From Jackrogersella multiformis (lineage: Eukaryota; Ascomycota; Sordariomycetes; Xylariales; Hypoxylaceae): 64,000 bases of DNA. A program made the position numbers and the translations under genes. This document shows positions 1 through 11,483 of the stretch, in pieces. The DNA lies in NCBI GenBank assembly GCA_902806575.1, contig CADCXD010000002.1:3968001-4032000 (forward strand), read 5' to 3'. A model generated the notes under the pieces. It was given only the letters and a program-made list of their open reading frames with translations, was not told where the DNA came from and did not search any database. The first letter of the stretch is position 1; each line of letters starts with the position of its first letter.

Positions 1-61
1 AATCTATCTGTCTAAATGCGTAAGATGCACAATCCGAGCCATGTTTATCCGAGTTTCCAAA

Positions 62-1094
62 TCACTCATCGTCGCCGAAGAAGACCTTGGCCGGCAGCCA
101 CGAGTCCCCGCAGACCTTCATGCGATCCGGCAGGCTGTTGAGCTTGGTGATCTCTTCCTCCGTCAGCTCCCATCCGTCGATGTTGAGGTTGCTCTCGATT
201 CGCTCCGGCGTGATCGACTTGGGGATGACGTCCCAGCCCTGCTGGATGCCCCAGAGAAGCAGGACCTGTTGCGGCGTCTTGCCCTTGCTCTGGGCGATGG
301 CCTGCAGCGTCGGGTCCTTGTAGAGTGGCGAGTTGGTGCTACCCAGGCAGGAGTAGCCGGTGCAGTGAATTCCCTTCTCCTTGCAGTACGCGACCAGCTT
401 GGGCGAGGGGTTGTTAGGGTGGAGCTCGATCTGGTTGACGGCCGGCTTAATCTAGTATTCGGTTAGCTACCTCTTTACTTATTCACTGGCGACGTGTATG
501 CGTACTTTGCAAGACGGGTCGTTCAGAAGCTTCTCGAGGTTCGTGATACCGAAGTTGGAAACACCGATGTTGCGGACCTTGCCGGTGCCAATCAGCTTTT
601 GCAGCTCGCGCCATGTGTCGATGAAGTTCCAGTCATCGTAGGCCTTTGAGGAGTCATCAGGGCGGGTGGAGCTAGGCCAGTGCATTAGAAACAGGTCGAC
701 ATAGTCGAGGCCTAGATTTTTGAGCGAGGCGTCGATACCCTCGGCAACACGCTTATGCCAGGGGTTGTCGAGCTTGGTGGTGATCCAGAGCTGCTCGCGA
801 GGTACGCCCGAAGCGCGAATACCCTCGCCCACCTCAGCCTCGTTGCCATAGCCAAAGGCCGTGTCGATATACCGATAGCCGACGGAGATGGCGTGCTTGA
901 CGGCCTTGGAGGTCTCGTTCTTGGGCGACTGCCAGGTTCCCAGACCGATAGCGGGGATCTTGTCTCCCGACTCGAGAGTAAAGGTCTTGCTATCAAAGTG
1001 TCAGAGAGAGTGAGAGTTACCGTGGTCTCATCGTATTCTCAAGTTTGATGAGAGCGAGTGGGTGAACTCACGTAGCGTTCTTAATTTCCGCCAT
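62..1094 (-). CDS. NADP-dependent aldo-keto reductase
   Basis: Predicted cytosolic carbonyl/aldehyde reductase of the aldo-keto reductase superfamily. Three exons on the minus strand: 1072-1094, 506-989 and 62-451. The introns have GTGAGT/ATAG and GTACGC/CTAG borders and the phases agree, giving 298 aa, the usual family length. The catalytic tetrad is visible as D50, Y55 (in DTAFGYGNE), K80 (ITTKL) and H111 (LMHWP). The cofactor motif VIPKSITPERIESN is near the C terminus. The start at 1094 is the only ATG that gives the normal N terminus ahead of the GxxIPxIGLGTW strand. The closest functional type (xylose, glycerol or other carbonyl reductase) cannot be decided from sequence alone. It stands alone, with an AT-rich flank upstream. 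Confidence 0.92.
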
Positions 1095-2282
1095 TGTGTT
1101 TTTAAGCCGTACCTGCGTTGGGAGGTATGGGTGTTCTAGTAAAGACCGAATAGCTGTCTAGTCTAGCTAGAGCAGAGCGAAGAAGATAGATGTGTCTGGA
1201 TATTTGTATGTCAACAATGATGCGGGGAGAATCCGTCTCGAAGTAATACTTTATTTATTTTTTCTAGCTAGTCCTATTAGTTACCTAGGTACCTAGTTTG
1301 AACATGATCAAACACGCAATCCTTTCCCTTATTGTCGTCTAAGCAGTTGCGAGGTAGGATATGACGCATGACAAATCCACACCATCATCATGGGAGCACT
1401 AGGGGTACCTAGGTAAGGTTACACTATCTACATTCTCTACATTCTACCTGGGTATACAGCAAGTTCCAAAGTTAGTACCTGCCTATCTACTCAAGTGGGG
1501 GGCATAGGTACTATCCATGAATATACTAGGTACTATCTTCTCTTCGCTCTCCTTCCTCCTCTTAGTTTAGTGAATACTTGGTATTGTATACTTAATATCA
1601 GTTACTACTAGCTATGTACTTATAGGTAAGCATTGTTTATGCATAGGTATTTTCACATTGTAACACTGCACCTAGGTAACATATGGTTTGTATTCCTTAG
1701 GTTTACCTGCGTGCTGTATATTCCCGGATACCAAGCAATCGGCAAATTCTATATCCTCATGACTGTTGAAGATCTAAGAATAATTCAGACTCTAGGACTT
1801 GCCTAATTCGATCTAAAGACACCCCAGCTACCTAAGTCTCCGGCATGTCGCTAACCGTATGTATGTATATGTCCACATCCTGGTACCCGGCATTATAATG
1901 GGTAACCTAGGTAATACGGGAATAATGCTCCTAAGTCTAGCTGATTACGGGCCGATAATATGGAAGTAATTATTTATGAAGAGGAATACAGACACGTATA
2001 TGTATAGTGTATATTGCATGATATAAAGTTTTGGAACAGGTTCTCTTGTAACCCAATGGAGTTAGTTTGGTAGAGAAAAATGTATAGAACAAAATAGTTA
2101 TGTCCGATTCGCTGGGTTAGATGAGCGGGTAGACCCTGATTTCGGGATGGAAACACCGAATATGACTAGTGTATCTTACCCGCTTCGTCGGCTAGGGTGC
2201 AGTAAAGTAACCCCTACAAATGGGCTATGAGATAAGTACTTTAGATATCAACCTGCAGTATCGAGATCAATTCGTACGCAAG
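1095..2282. other. intergenic, no gene seen
   Basis: Upstream flank of the aldo-keto reductase and the tRNA. Several copies of the palindrome TACCTAGGTA or close variants are present, for example at 1282-1291 and near 1400, 1670 and 1900. No coding frame longer than about 60 codons begins with ATG, and I see no splice-consistent exon chain. Confidence 0.6.
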
Positions 2283-2353
2283 GCATCAGTGGTTTAGTGG
2301 TAAAATCCATCGTTGCCATCGATGGGCCCCGCGTTCGATTCGCGGCTGATGCA
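2283..2353 (+). tRNA. tRNA-Gly (GCC)
   Basis: 71-nt intronless tRNA. The seven-base acceptor stem GCATCAG (2283-2289) pairs with CTGATGC (2346-2352), and the discriminator is A2353. The anticodon stem CATCG/CGATG encloses the loop TTGCCAT, so the anticodon is GCC (glycine). The T arm carries GTTCGATTC, the Pol III B box, and the D arm TGGTTTAGTGG supplies the A box. A run of seven T follows directly. Confidence 0.97.
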
Positions 2354-2360
2354 TTTTTTT
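2354..2360 (+). terminator. RNA polymerase III terminator of tRNA-Gly
   Basis: Seven consecutive T directly after the discriminator base of tRNA-Gly, the standard Pol III stop signal. Confidence 0.9.
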
Positions 2361-2725
2361 ATATATCTTTTTTGTCTTTCTCTTATGAATCGTAAGTTGA
2401 ATGTTAGATGTCTCTTGATTTCTTATACATACCCACGAACTCTTAAATTTCCGCTGGTGGGTGTTAAGTCAATTCCATGATGTAATGTCGACTAGTTTCC
2501 GTTTAGAGTGCTTGAGAATAATTCCATTAACTCTTGACTGAAGCAGTTTCTTGAATAAGGCGAAATGAAGGGTTATCATAAACGAAGAGATTTTTTTTAC
2601 TCATTTCCTCACTGCTAATTTAAAGCTTCACATGAGAGTATCTTTTCATCTATGGGAAGGGGAATAGACACATAAGTTCTCCTAACCCCCCTTTCAAACT
2701 CTAGACGTTGAAGTCGCTGGCACGG
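2361..2725. other. intergenic, no gene seen
   Basis: 365 bases between the tRNA and the 3' end of the first GFA-domain gene. AT-rich, probably including the GFA gene's 3' UTR. I see no feature in it. Confidence 0.6.
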
Positions 2726-3396
2726 TCAGGGATTCACATAAGCCGACCACCCCTTCGCCGCCCCATCAACACGCGTAAAAGACAGCTCGCGCAAGTCCAC
2801 GCCGTCCAGAACCCTCAGGTTGACCGGCGACCAGTCCAGGTGGTCGACCGCCCACTCCCGCCTGTCCGCGGGCAGCGCGGCGATCTGGTCCGCCGTGTAG
2901 TCGTCGATGCGGTTGTGCACCGGCACGCCGCAACCCCCGCAGAACGTCTTCTTCCAGATCCCTCGCCCGAACGAGTAGTGCCTGAGGCGCGAGGCGCCGG
3001 CGATGCGGACTTGCGGCTTCGAGGGGTAGATCCAGAGGTAGGCGTTCTAGTGGCGGGGGGTAGGGTTGGGTTAGCGTGGCTTCTCTACGTGTGATGAGGG
3101 AGGAGAGAGAACACATCAGATATAGGTAGATAGGAAGAGGAGGGAAATGAAAGGGGGTGGAAGTGGGAAGGAGTAGTGGCAGGACTTACCCGAGTACATA
3201 TGCTGCAGTTGCATTCGATGAGACTCTCATCGTACGTGCTGTCGATCGGCTTCGACTTCAGAGCTAGTGTGATGGCTCCGCAGTGGCAGCCGCCGCTGTA
3301 CACCTTGGCACCCTCGATTTCGGCTGGGGGCTCGTGGCCTGTATACTTGGGTGGGCTCCAGGTTGGTGGTGGTGGCAAGTCGTCGATTCTAATCAT
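2726..3396 (-). CDS. GFA-domain (glutathione-dependent formaldehyde-activating-like) protein
   Basis: Zinc-binding protein of the GFA/CENP-V family, probably soluble; the substrate is not predictable. Two exons, 3190-3396 and 2726-3046, are joined by an intron with GTAAGT and CTAG borders at phase 0, giving 175 aa. The zinc ligands sit in the family order: C37-x-C39 (GGCHCGAI), C62-x-C64-x2-C67 (CNCSIC) and C105-x2-C108 (FCGGCG). Downstream come the typical N-x-R-x-LDGVDL strand and a Trp-Asn-rich tail. A second GFA gene lies directly upstream in the same orientation, so the pair looks like an old tandem duplication. 'Formaldehyde-activating' is only the family name; members mostly have no assigned activity. 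Confidence 0.88.
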
Positions 3397-3482
3397 GGAG
3401 GGAAGTAAAACTCAGCTCCGTCTATAACTTAAGATACTCGCTAGAAGTGTCTAAGTATCTACCTCCTAGGTAGATAGCTAAC

Positions 3483-3991
3483 TTACATTTCGGTGTCTAA
3501 ATCCAATACTTGGAGGTTTTGAAATGCTCGCACCTAATATCACTCGATCTTAATATTCTTCGTCTAAGGCATGTATGTGAGGTTGAAATGAGTGCCTTAC
3601 ATTCACATAAATCTTGGAGTCAACCCTGAACAGATAGGTGCCGCAGTTCGGACAGAACTATAACCACGAACTGAGTTTCAGCCAGCTTCTCCTCCATGTC
3701 GCGATTGTATATCTTTCTCATGATAGTACACATGCTATATTTAAGATATGCCCAACTCACCTGGTGCTTGACGTCTCCAAAACTGTAGATAGACAAGGTG
3801 GCTGGATCGCCCTTCACGAACTGGGTATCATCGTTGGTCTGGAGGCACTGGTATATGCCGTCTCTCTTATAACAGTAGCTGCAATTGCATTTCAAGCCAA
3901 TCTTGACGCTCTCGGGAAGGATAACCTCGTATATGTAGGCGGCGCAGTGGCAGTTGGCGCGATATCTTGTGGGGGACTGCTGTTCAGCCAT
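3483..3991 (-). CDS. short GFA-domain protein
   Basis: Second GFA/CENP-V-like zinc protein, 112 aa in three exons: 3761-3991, 3601-3657 and 3483-3533. Introns start GTGAGT and GTAAGG and end ATAG and TTAG, all at phase 0. Ligands: C14-x-C16, C35-x-C37-x2-C40 (CNCSYC) and C79-x2-C82 (FCPNCG). The last exon supplies the family's VNVRAFQ...LD strand and ends within a few residues, so the protein is shorter than its neighbour (175 aa) but keeps all zinc ligands. Its stop lies about 90 bases upstream of the start of the neighbouring GFA gene. The 17-codon last exon was chosen because it restores the conserved strand; an alternative read-through end is possible. Confidence 0.82.
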
Positions 3992-4730
3992 TGCTATACT
4001 ATATTTCTCACCCAGACAGGCGAGTGTCAGATGAGACGGGTGTATTTGTAAGCTATGATGAAGTTAGTGACAGCATATGAGTTGGATGGGGTTAGACGAT
4101 GAATTCCTGGAAGCCGGAATATCTATAAAGTCCGCCAACCCTTCGCAAAACAGTTTATCGGCATCTTCACATCCTGACCTGCATAGCGAACCGGTATCAA
4201 TGTTTTTAACTGGGCAAGTATAGCAGATAACACCGGGCTATAGTTCGGTTATGTTTATATCTCACATGCCTACGCTTATGTAACTTTACATCACATCTCA
4301 GTGACTGCTTCACTACCGGTAGGTATTCACTCACTTCAACTTACGTTCCGGTCGATATTAGTTACGCGATACCTAAGGTTATCCACGCTGCCACTTCCAC
4401 TTAGATACGTTACCCTTCACGCAAGCGAGTCACGGAGGGGAAAGTGAAGCAAAACCGATAGAGATGAATTGCTACGAATCATAGCTTAAGCATACTATAG
4501 ATACCAGGTGAAGGCGAGTTCCCCCAAGATATCATTTAACCCCGTCCCTACCTAATAAACCGTCTCTGTATGTATCCCATTGATGCGTTTTCATGTCGCC
4601 CGAAACTCCAGCGACTTGTCCCAATAGCCTACCCACCCAGACGCCCGCTAGTAATACTCACGATGACAACCATAACAAGGCGAAGGAGAAGATCGATGCT
4701 CGTATCCGAGCACAACACTCCGCAGTCCTC
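3992..4730. other. intergenic, no gene seen
   Basis: 739 bases holding the promoter of the short GFA gene and the 3' flank of the small membrane-protein gene. Open frames at 4570-4803 only shadow the neighbouring gene. No RNA gene or repeat recognised. Confidence 0.55.
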
Positions 4731-5242
4731 TCAGTTCTTCCGCCGCGATTCGTATGTCGCCACGGCCGCTTCGAGCTCGGATAAGTTTGTGCGGTCGCCA
4801 TAGGCATTTTCTAGAGCCTCTACGGCTTCGCTCTGCCGAGGGGGTGTCGCCACCGCCATTGCCGGGACGACCTCTGCGCTTCGGAACAACTGCTGCTGTT
4901 CGACATGGTGTTCTTTTTGCCACTGCTCGGCCTTGATCGCTTTGTATCTCACCAGGCCGTATCCTATCGCCGCGGGAAATATTAGTCAACATGAAATTGA
5001 ACCAAGCATATGATGCATCGCCGATGAGGAGTGAGGGATAGGACTAACCGATTCCTACGGCTGCGACTGTAGCAGTAGCACTATGTCGTCAATTAGTATC
5101 TATGTCATTACGATGGTGGTGGGTGGCTTCGAGCTTACATTCCCCTTTCAATTCGTCCCGACTTATGTAAGGCGGGAAGGTAGCTCGGGTGAACGGGCGA
5201 AGTAGAGGAGAATGGCCGTGGTGAGCTGAGATTCATAGGCAT
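4731..5242 (-). CDS. small single-pass membrane protein, hypothetical
   Basis: I do not recognise the family. Three exons (5139-5242, 5049-5080 and 4731-4963) join in phase with borders GTAAGC/ATAG and GTTAGT/ATAG to give 122 aa; the middle exon has only 32 bases. The N-terminal 35 residues are Ser/Pro-rich with few acidic residues and could be a mitochondrial presequence (inference). A short Ala/Gly/Val membrane segment follows at about residues 36-51 (ATATVAAVGIGYGLV). After it comes a charged, Glu/Gln-rich tail with helical character ending SELEAAVATYESRRKN. In-frame ATGs occur at 5242 and 5236. The exon chaining and amphipathic tail argue for a real gene. Confidence 0.55.
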
Positions 5243-7323
5243 TTTGTTTATGTATTGGTTGGAAATGGTGAGATGCTAATGTGAAGACTCAGTTGTCTAG
5301 GTCTTTCGAGATAGTCTCGTAGTCTTGTATTCTAGTATAACTAGACGTGTGTCGAGAACGATAAGTATCAAAGTCACTGGAATACTAGAATTGGAAAGGT
5401 AACAACATGTAGGCTGAGAGCACTAATTATATATGTATGAGTATAGGCTTTAGATGTAAGTAGGGTGCCTAGGTAGTCTACGTATATACATATAAAACGA
5501 ATGAAATCTAGCCTAGCCCTTGACTGGCGCCTCTAGGTATAAATAGGAATTTCAGGTATGAATGAAACATAGCCAAGAGACAAGCTTGATATCGTCATGT
5601 TTCCCTGATGGTCCGGCTAGATTCGTCAGATTCGAACGAGGTACGTGTGCGGATGGGGTGGCCATGAGCCGAGATGGAACGATGGGACGATGCGACGTAC
5701 GAAGATTCGAAAGTAGAGAGAGAGAATAAGAAGAGAGCGGGGAAGGATTACCGAGGCGCATATGCAATGTCGTGTGATCGTGGGGTCACTCTCTGGGGCT
5801 ATTTACACTAATGCAGTGTAAGTAAGTAAGAAAAGGGCAACAAACCTTGGAATATATTATTTACCTAGTGTAGGTACCTAGGTAGGTTATGCGGTAAATA
5901 ACTTCTTATTAACCTCTTCCAGACCATGCCTAAATAATTAGTAATTAGTAATTCGAGTTTATACTAGGTACCTAGACAAAATACTAATAGTACGGGGAAG
6001 AAAAAGGGGTCTAAGGTTACCGCACTACCGGGACAGCCCGAGGTTCGTTCGATTCTACCCCTTATTAAAATCCCGACTAATACATCCCGGTAGTTGATGA
6101 TACACCCAAGTCCTTACCGGGTATATACATAAAAATGAAGCGAAACGGAGGCTCTTTTATTATTATTAGGTACCTACCTATCTCGATACCAATACATATC
6201 TAGATACCCTACGTAGATCGTTGGAGACGTTTTAAATAATCCCATGCACCCCATATTGTAACACACGGCATATCCATTCCTTGCCTATCTTCCTCCCGCA
6301 TTTATGCCTAACCCCTATACCCTACCTACCTACCTACCTACTGCAGGTAACCGTTGGCATACCTCTGAGGTCGACCAGGCAGACGACCGACCAATCTAGA
6401 TTATCTAGAGGGCAGCCCTCATGCATGTGCCGAGCTGAGCGATTTTAAAGTAGAAATAGATTGCGCTTACATTAGGTACATACCTACCCTAGGTAGAAGT
6501 AGGCATAGCTATATGCCTCACCTCGTAAGTTCACGATGGTAACACCCTTCCCCATTAGGAGGGGAGAAGCGCGTCTAATACATCACACACACACAATCCG
6601 AAATAGACATGTGAAGAGATAGAGGATCCACATCTATATTTCAAAACGAAACGAAATATGTATTAAGAATCGAAAGTCTTGTCGTAACTCGTTTAGCAAA
6701 TGTAAAACAACCAGCCGGGGTAACACGCCAAGCCGTTTAACGTCTGTCTTGTTCTTGCTTGGCTGTCGTGGGGTGGACGGTAACTGGGTATGCAGGGAGG
6801 CAAGCCTCATTATGTACACCTACTATGTATGGGGTTGGAGAAGTCATGTATGATCGATCCTTTAGCGTGGATAACTTTCATATGACGATGTGGCTATTTA
6901 CATTATATCCCCCAAATATATTATGGAAAGGAAGGGCAATTTTCACTATATTGCATTCGCACAAATTATGTCAAGGCCAATATGAAGATGATAAATGAGA
7001 ACGGTCACCTCCACGGCATTTCTCATTAACATACCTACACCATACTAAGCACCATCGAGGAACAATCATTTCGTCGTAAAATAATTTGCATTGTCTAGTC
7101 CACATCGAGGTACTCCAGCACCGCGTTTTTGATCCATGCCAGCTCGACCTGAGCATTTCACTCGGGTCGTCATCATCGTGGATATCGCTACCCCCGGCCT
7201 GTCTGCTTCCTGCAAGCCCACTGTCATCAGGCTGTGATGCAAATCCACGCCACCTTTTTAGGCCAAGATCTTAACCACCTCTGCAGTGACAATTATCTAC
7301 TTCTAACCACGCCCTCGTGCAAA
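5243..7323. other. 2 kb intergenic, no gene seen
   Basis: AT-rich DNA with many TACCTAGGTA-type palindromes (for example 5875-5884 and near 5962, 6170 and 6485) and a run of ACCTACCT units near 6327. A minus-strand frame at 5552-5767 and small frames at 6634-7270 have no splice partners or recognisable motifs. The right end includes the 3' UTR of the coatomer gene. Confidence 0.55.
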
Positions 7324-10300
7324 TCAGGCGGCCGCGGTGCCAATCTTGTTCAAACCCTTGAGGGAGCCTAGGCTGAGGGCCAACCCTTGCGACCTGCTTC
7401 TTATGCGGACGAAGCCTGTGATTGGTCCATCTTCACCTTCCTTCTCGATGCTCAAGTTCGCCAGCGCATCCTCGCCTGTGATAGATTAGTATTTACTACC
7501 AAATAAGTGATCGAGGCTGATAACTTACCAAAGACACTTCTGGCGTACAAGTTAGCACTCAGGAACTGGCAATCACCCTTCATACTAGCTTCGGGCGTCA
7601 GGCAGTTCATGTTCGTGCAAGCCATCAGCTGCTCCAAGAACTCGCGAAGGGTCTTGGCCTTGCTGTTTATGTTAACCTTGTTCTCCCATTCGAACTCGGT
7701 CCACATCGTGCGGAATTGTGTCTCTGTGCATGTCGCCGGTTGGATGTAGTCCATGATATCAACATGTAGGTCGTTGAGGATGACGACGTTAGTGTCGGTA
7801 CTGTGTGCTCCGTCATATACAACGTTGCCGAAGATGACACCAGTATCTGTCGACGAAACCTTGATCGTGCATTGTACGTTGTGGAAGTCGTGTGGAGCAA
7901 GATTCTGTGTCGTAGGCCGCTCGACAACCTTGAGGTCGCCGAGAGTAGCGAATTCGACTGAGAGATTTTGGAGAGTCTCTGTGGTTTGGTTGACCAAAAG
8001 AACATCCAAGACAATGTCGAATTGGTGCACCTTGACGTACGCTTCGGCATATACAGGGTCGGAGAAGCCAGTGAGCTGGACGACGCGGCTCAATTTTGAT
8101 GATAGGTCCTCGGACACGGACTCGCCACCGGTTGCCTTCTCAAGGTCGAGCTCGATCTCATCTGTTCCGTCTCCCACATTCTTCTTGGACAGCTGTCGGA
8201 TCTGCACGACATCGTCGACTTGAATAGCAGTTTTAGCCTTCTCGAAGGCGACCTTTGCCGCTCGCTTCTTCTCCTCAACTTGGACCATAGCTCGGAAAGC
8301 TTTTCGCGTATCATCCAGGAACACCGTCTCCAGTTCTTTCCTCTGAGAAAACTCGGCCAGCGAACGAACGCAGGACATTACTCGGTCGACAGAATCCTCA
8401 TCGATAGGGGCCTTGACAAATTGTGACTGGCCGACACGTATGATGGAGATCATGATCAACATAGCCTCGGCTCTGAGGGCGTTTGTTCGAGCCCTGTCGG
8501 AAGAGATTTCGGAGTGACGCATGACCAGTTTAGTAAGGGTCGCCGAGAGAACAGCAGCCAAGTAGTAATCGCCCTCAAGGATTAACTGTCGTAGCGGAGG
8601 CTTCTGAGCAGCCTTGACAGCTTCTAACTTCGCCGCGGCTGCCGAGCTGCTGGTGAGCGCCGTTTCAGTAGCGTAGGTGCCGTCAGCGAGAACCCTTCTC
8701 GAGCCTGACGGCTGTGCCGGTTTCGAATGACCGTTGACTTGCTCCTTTTCTTTCTCTTCGTCGCCGTCCACGTTGTCCAACAGTCGCTGCTCGGAGGCAA
8801 GGATGGGGATCTCACCCAAACTCGCGCGTATCCTCCTCCACGCATCTCGGATGTCATTCTCCTCGAGCGAGTACTCACCAATTATCCAGATAATTCCACG
8901 ATAGACCTTTCCTGCTCTAACCTCGCTAAGAGTGTCAACTAATCGTGCAACGATGGACGGCCGTAGCTTGGGGAATTTCTCAACGACTTCCTTGACGAAG
9001 CTAATAACATCAACGGCAGACGAGTTGCTGAAGTCAGCAATAAAGTCCATTAGTAGGTCCACGACGCTTGCGGCAACTTCCGAGAACTTAATGGCACACT
9101 GGTGGATGGAATGAATGAGCAGCTGGCGGTACTCGGCGTTCTTCTCGTACTCCTGATCGACAGTTTTGGAAAGCTCCTTCTTGAGCAGCAGGATGACCTC
9201 TTCGACATTCTTGCTCGACACCATCTCCAGTGCGATGGTAAGCGCTTTTCTTCGGACATCGATATCGGGACTAGACAGCGCACGTAGGATCTCCATCACA
9301 AGGTCGTCTAGCACACCCTCGTTCTTTTGTCGCAGCTGATCTACCCGGTCGAGAACGATGAGCTTCACGTTGTTGTCGGCTTCTTTGATACTGAGTTCGA
9401 TAAACTTAGCAGCAGCCGCCTTGACTGCGACTGGGTTGTTCGTCAGTGCTGTCAGCGACGAGGCGGCCTCGTACACGACGGTGGAGGCTCCAGCCTCGAG
9501 AAGGTCGAAGATGAGTCTCAAATATCGAGCCTGTAGGCGTCAGTCATTGGTCCAACTACTTATCGAGAAGGACATCCTTACCTTATGTTGGGTGTTCTGA
9601 ACGGCGTCCTTTCGGATGAACTCGAGCTCGACCAATTGTAGCAATTCTTCGGCGTTTGGAATTCCCTCAAAGACGGAGCTTAAGAATGCTAGAGCTTTGT
9701 CATGGTCAATGCTGGCGAGGGCGGCAAAAGCGTTGCGCTTGCAAGTGGCATCGCTCTCTCCCTCGAGGAAGGCGGCGATCAGATCGGAGGCATCCGGAAT
9801 TAGGGACGGCGAATGTAGGAAGATGGAAGAGATGGCGAACACGGCAGTCTTTCGCACGTAGGCGTGACGATGTTCGAGGCAGGCCCGGGCCGAGGATAGT
9901 AAGGGTTCGATCAGCTCGGGTTCGCGTAGCTTGCATAGGAAGCGCAAAGTATTTCCTCTAATGTATTCGTTCGGATGTTGAAGATCATTTCTAATGCCGT
10001 TGCTGGATATACAATTGTCAGCGAGAGTCTTTCGTATTTATCTGACCTAGATCCTAGCTGGAGCTGCACTCACCAAACAAGAATCATCTCCTGCTTCAGC
10101 TTGCCGGTCGAGTCAAGCTTGGGGCAGATCTCGTAGTAGAAGTACAATAGCTTCTTCAACGGCTTATACTTGGAAGGCATGACGAATCGAATGATGTGCA
10201 TGAGAAGCTGGGGCATAGGATCGCCGCTTAGCATGACGGTCAATATGCGCTTCATAGTCTCGACCTTTGTCTCATCCGAACCCTTCTCTAGCTGCATGCG

Positions 10301-10378
10301 CAGATCTGACATGCTGGGAACATCTGCGGTATTGTCCTGGTGGACCAGGCTGTAAGCATTATCAAGGAAGGTCGACAT
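7324..10378 (-). CDS. SEC26: coatomer subunit beta (beta-COP)
   Basis: Large subunit of the COPI vesicle coat, acting in Golgi-to-ER retrieval and intra-Golgi traffic. Four exons (10074-10378, 9582-10002, 7529-9530 and 7324-7475) join in phase to give 959 aa, the normal length. The N terminus MSTFLDNAYSLVHQDNTADVP is the family signature, followed by an adaptin-like HEAT solenoid (about 1-520) and a charged linker (EEKEKEQVNGHSKPAQ). The beta-COP C-terminal domain then appears, with MDYIQPATCTETQFRTMW in the platform region. The C terminus KGLNKIGTAAA is encoded by the last exon. The start at 10378 is chosen over any upstream codon because the family begins there. Mago nashi is divergent from it across about 1.1 kb. 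Confidence 0.97.
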
Positions 10379-11394
10379 GCTGGGCAACTGTCGCGGCTCC
10401 CGACCGCGTTGATGGATCCGAGTCTACTAATATGAAGAACGTAGGTAGGTAAACCGACGAGGACGAGGACGGTTGGGGGAAGATGAGTTGGGTGGTGTGG
10501 TGTGTGGTGTGTGGTGCGTGGTGTCGAGATTGAGGTTTGAGGCTTGAGGCTTGAGGTGTCGAGAATATAGGGTCAGAGTAGAATTGAATAGTTACAAGGG
10601 GTTCGTCTCGACATTAAAGAGGTGATTTAAGAAAGCCAATGCGATTATACATCACAAAAAGAAGGAGTGGGCAGCTTTGTCGAGGAAAGTGGTTGCAAAG
10701 TTGAAGTGTTAAAGTGTTAAAGTGTGTTAAAGTTTAGATAATTGGAGGTGGTGATGATAATCGGTAACGGTACAGGCTGGCCCAATATCAAAATGTCCCA
10801 CAAATGTCCACAGTCCACATCCTCACAAGCTTGGTAGGCACTACACAGAAATCTGTCCCTCCTGAATTGGATAGGGCCTGCCGAATCAACAAATATGATT
10901 GGTTGATGATATCTAGGTACTCGTGAAATTAAATAATCCGGTTCCGAGGATTAGCCATATCGTCAAAGGTCAGCCTCAACTCAATCTTGGATTTATTTCC
11001 AGACCATAGCTGGTATCTGTGGCTTGTACTATCATAAGTACTTAGGTACATTTGAAAGTTAAATGACTGACCGCCCTACCGCCTTCACATCCCTGCTCCC
11101 CACGTCAGTCTAAACTTCCTACCTGCCCCACCAAAACTTTAGATCTGCCCTGCCGAGTGCGATTTCAGTTATAACTTACCTGTTACAATTCAGTGAAGCC
11201 TCGTCGCAACGCAACGCAACGCAACAAAACAATACCTAGATACATCGACAAGACTAAACGTAACGCCTACAGGCATAGGCATCTTAGAAACAGAGCACCA
11301 CCACCACTACCACTACCACTACCACCATCATTGATACCTACAACAAGGGAATCTACGAGGTGAAACATACATCTTTTATAATTTCACAAGACAA
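10379..11394. other. divergent promoter region of beta-COP and mago
   Basis: About 1 kb between divergently transcribed beta-COP and mago nashi. It contains simple-sequence stretches: GGTGTGGTGTGTGG-type repeats near 10492-10530, TTGAGGC repeats near 10535-10556, GTGTTAAA repeats near 10707-10735, and ACCACTACC repeats near 11298-11327. No ORF or RNA gene recognised. Confidence 0.6.
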
Positions 11395-11467
11395 TCCTCA
11401 CGACAACCCTCACGACAACCCTCACGACAACCCTCACGACAACCCTCACGACAACCCTCACGACAAC
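11395..11467 (+). repeat. 12-bp tandem repeat in mago leader
   Basis: Six perfect copies of a 12-base unit (CCTCACGACAAC), roughly 73 bases, ending 16 bases before the mago start codon. It therefore lies in or next to the 5' UTR. No ATG precedes it in the open frame that runs through it, so it is not treated as coding. Confidence 0.9.
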
Positions 11468-11483
11468 CCAATTCACTGCCAGC

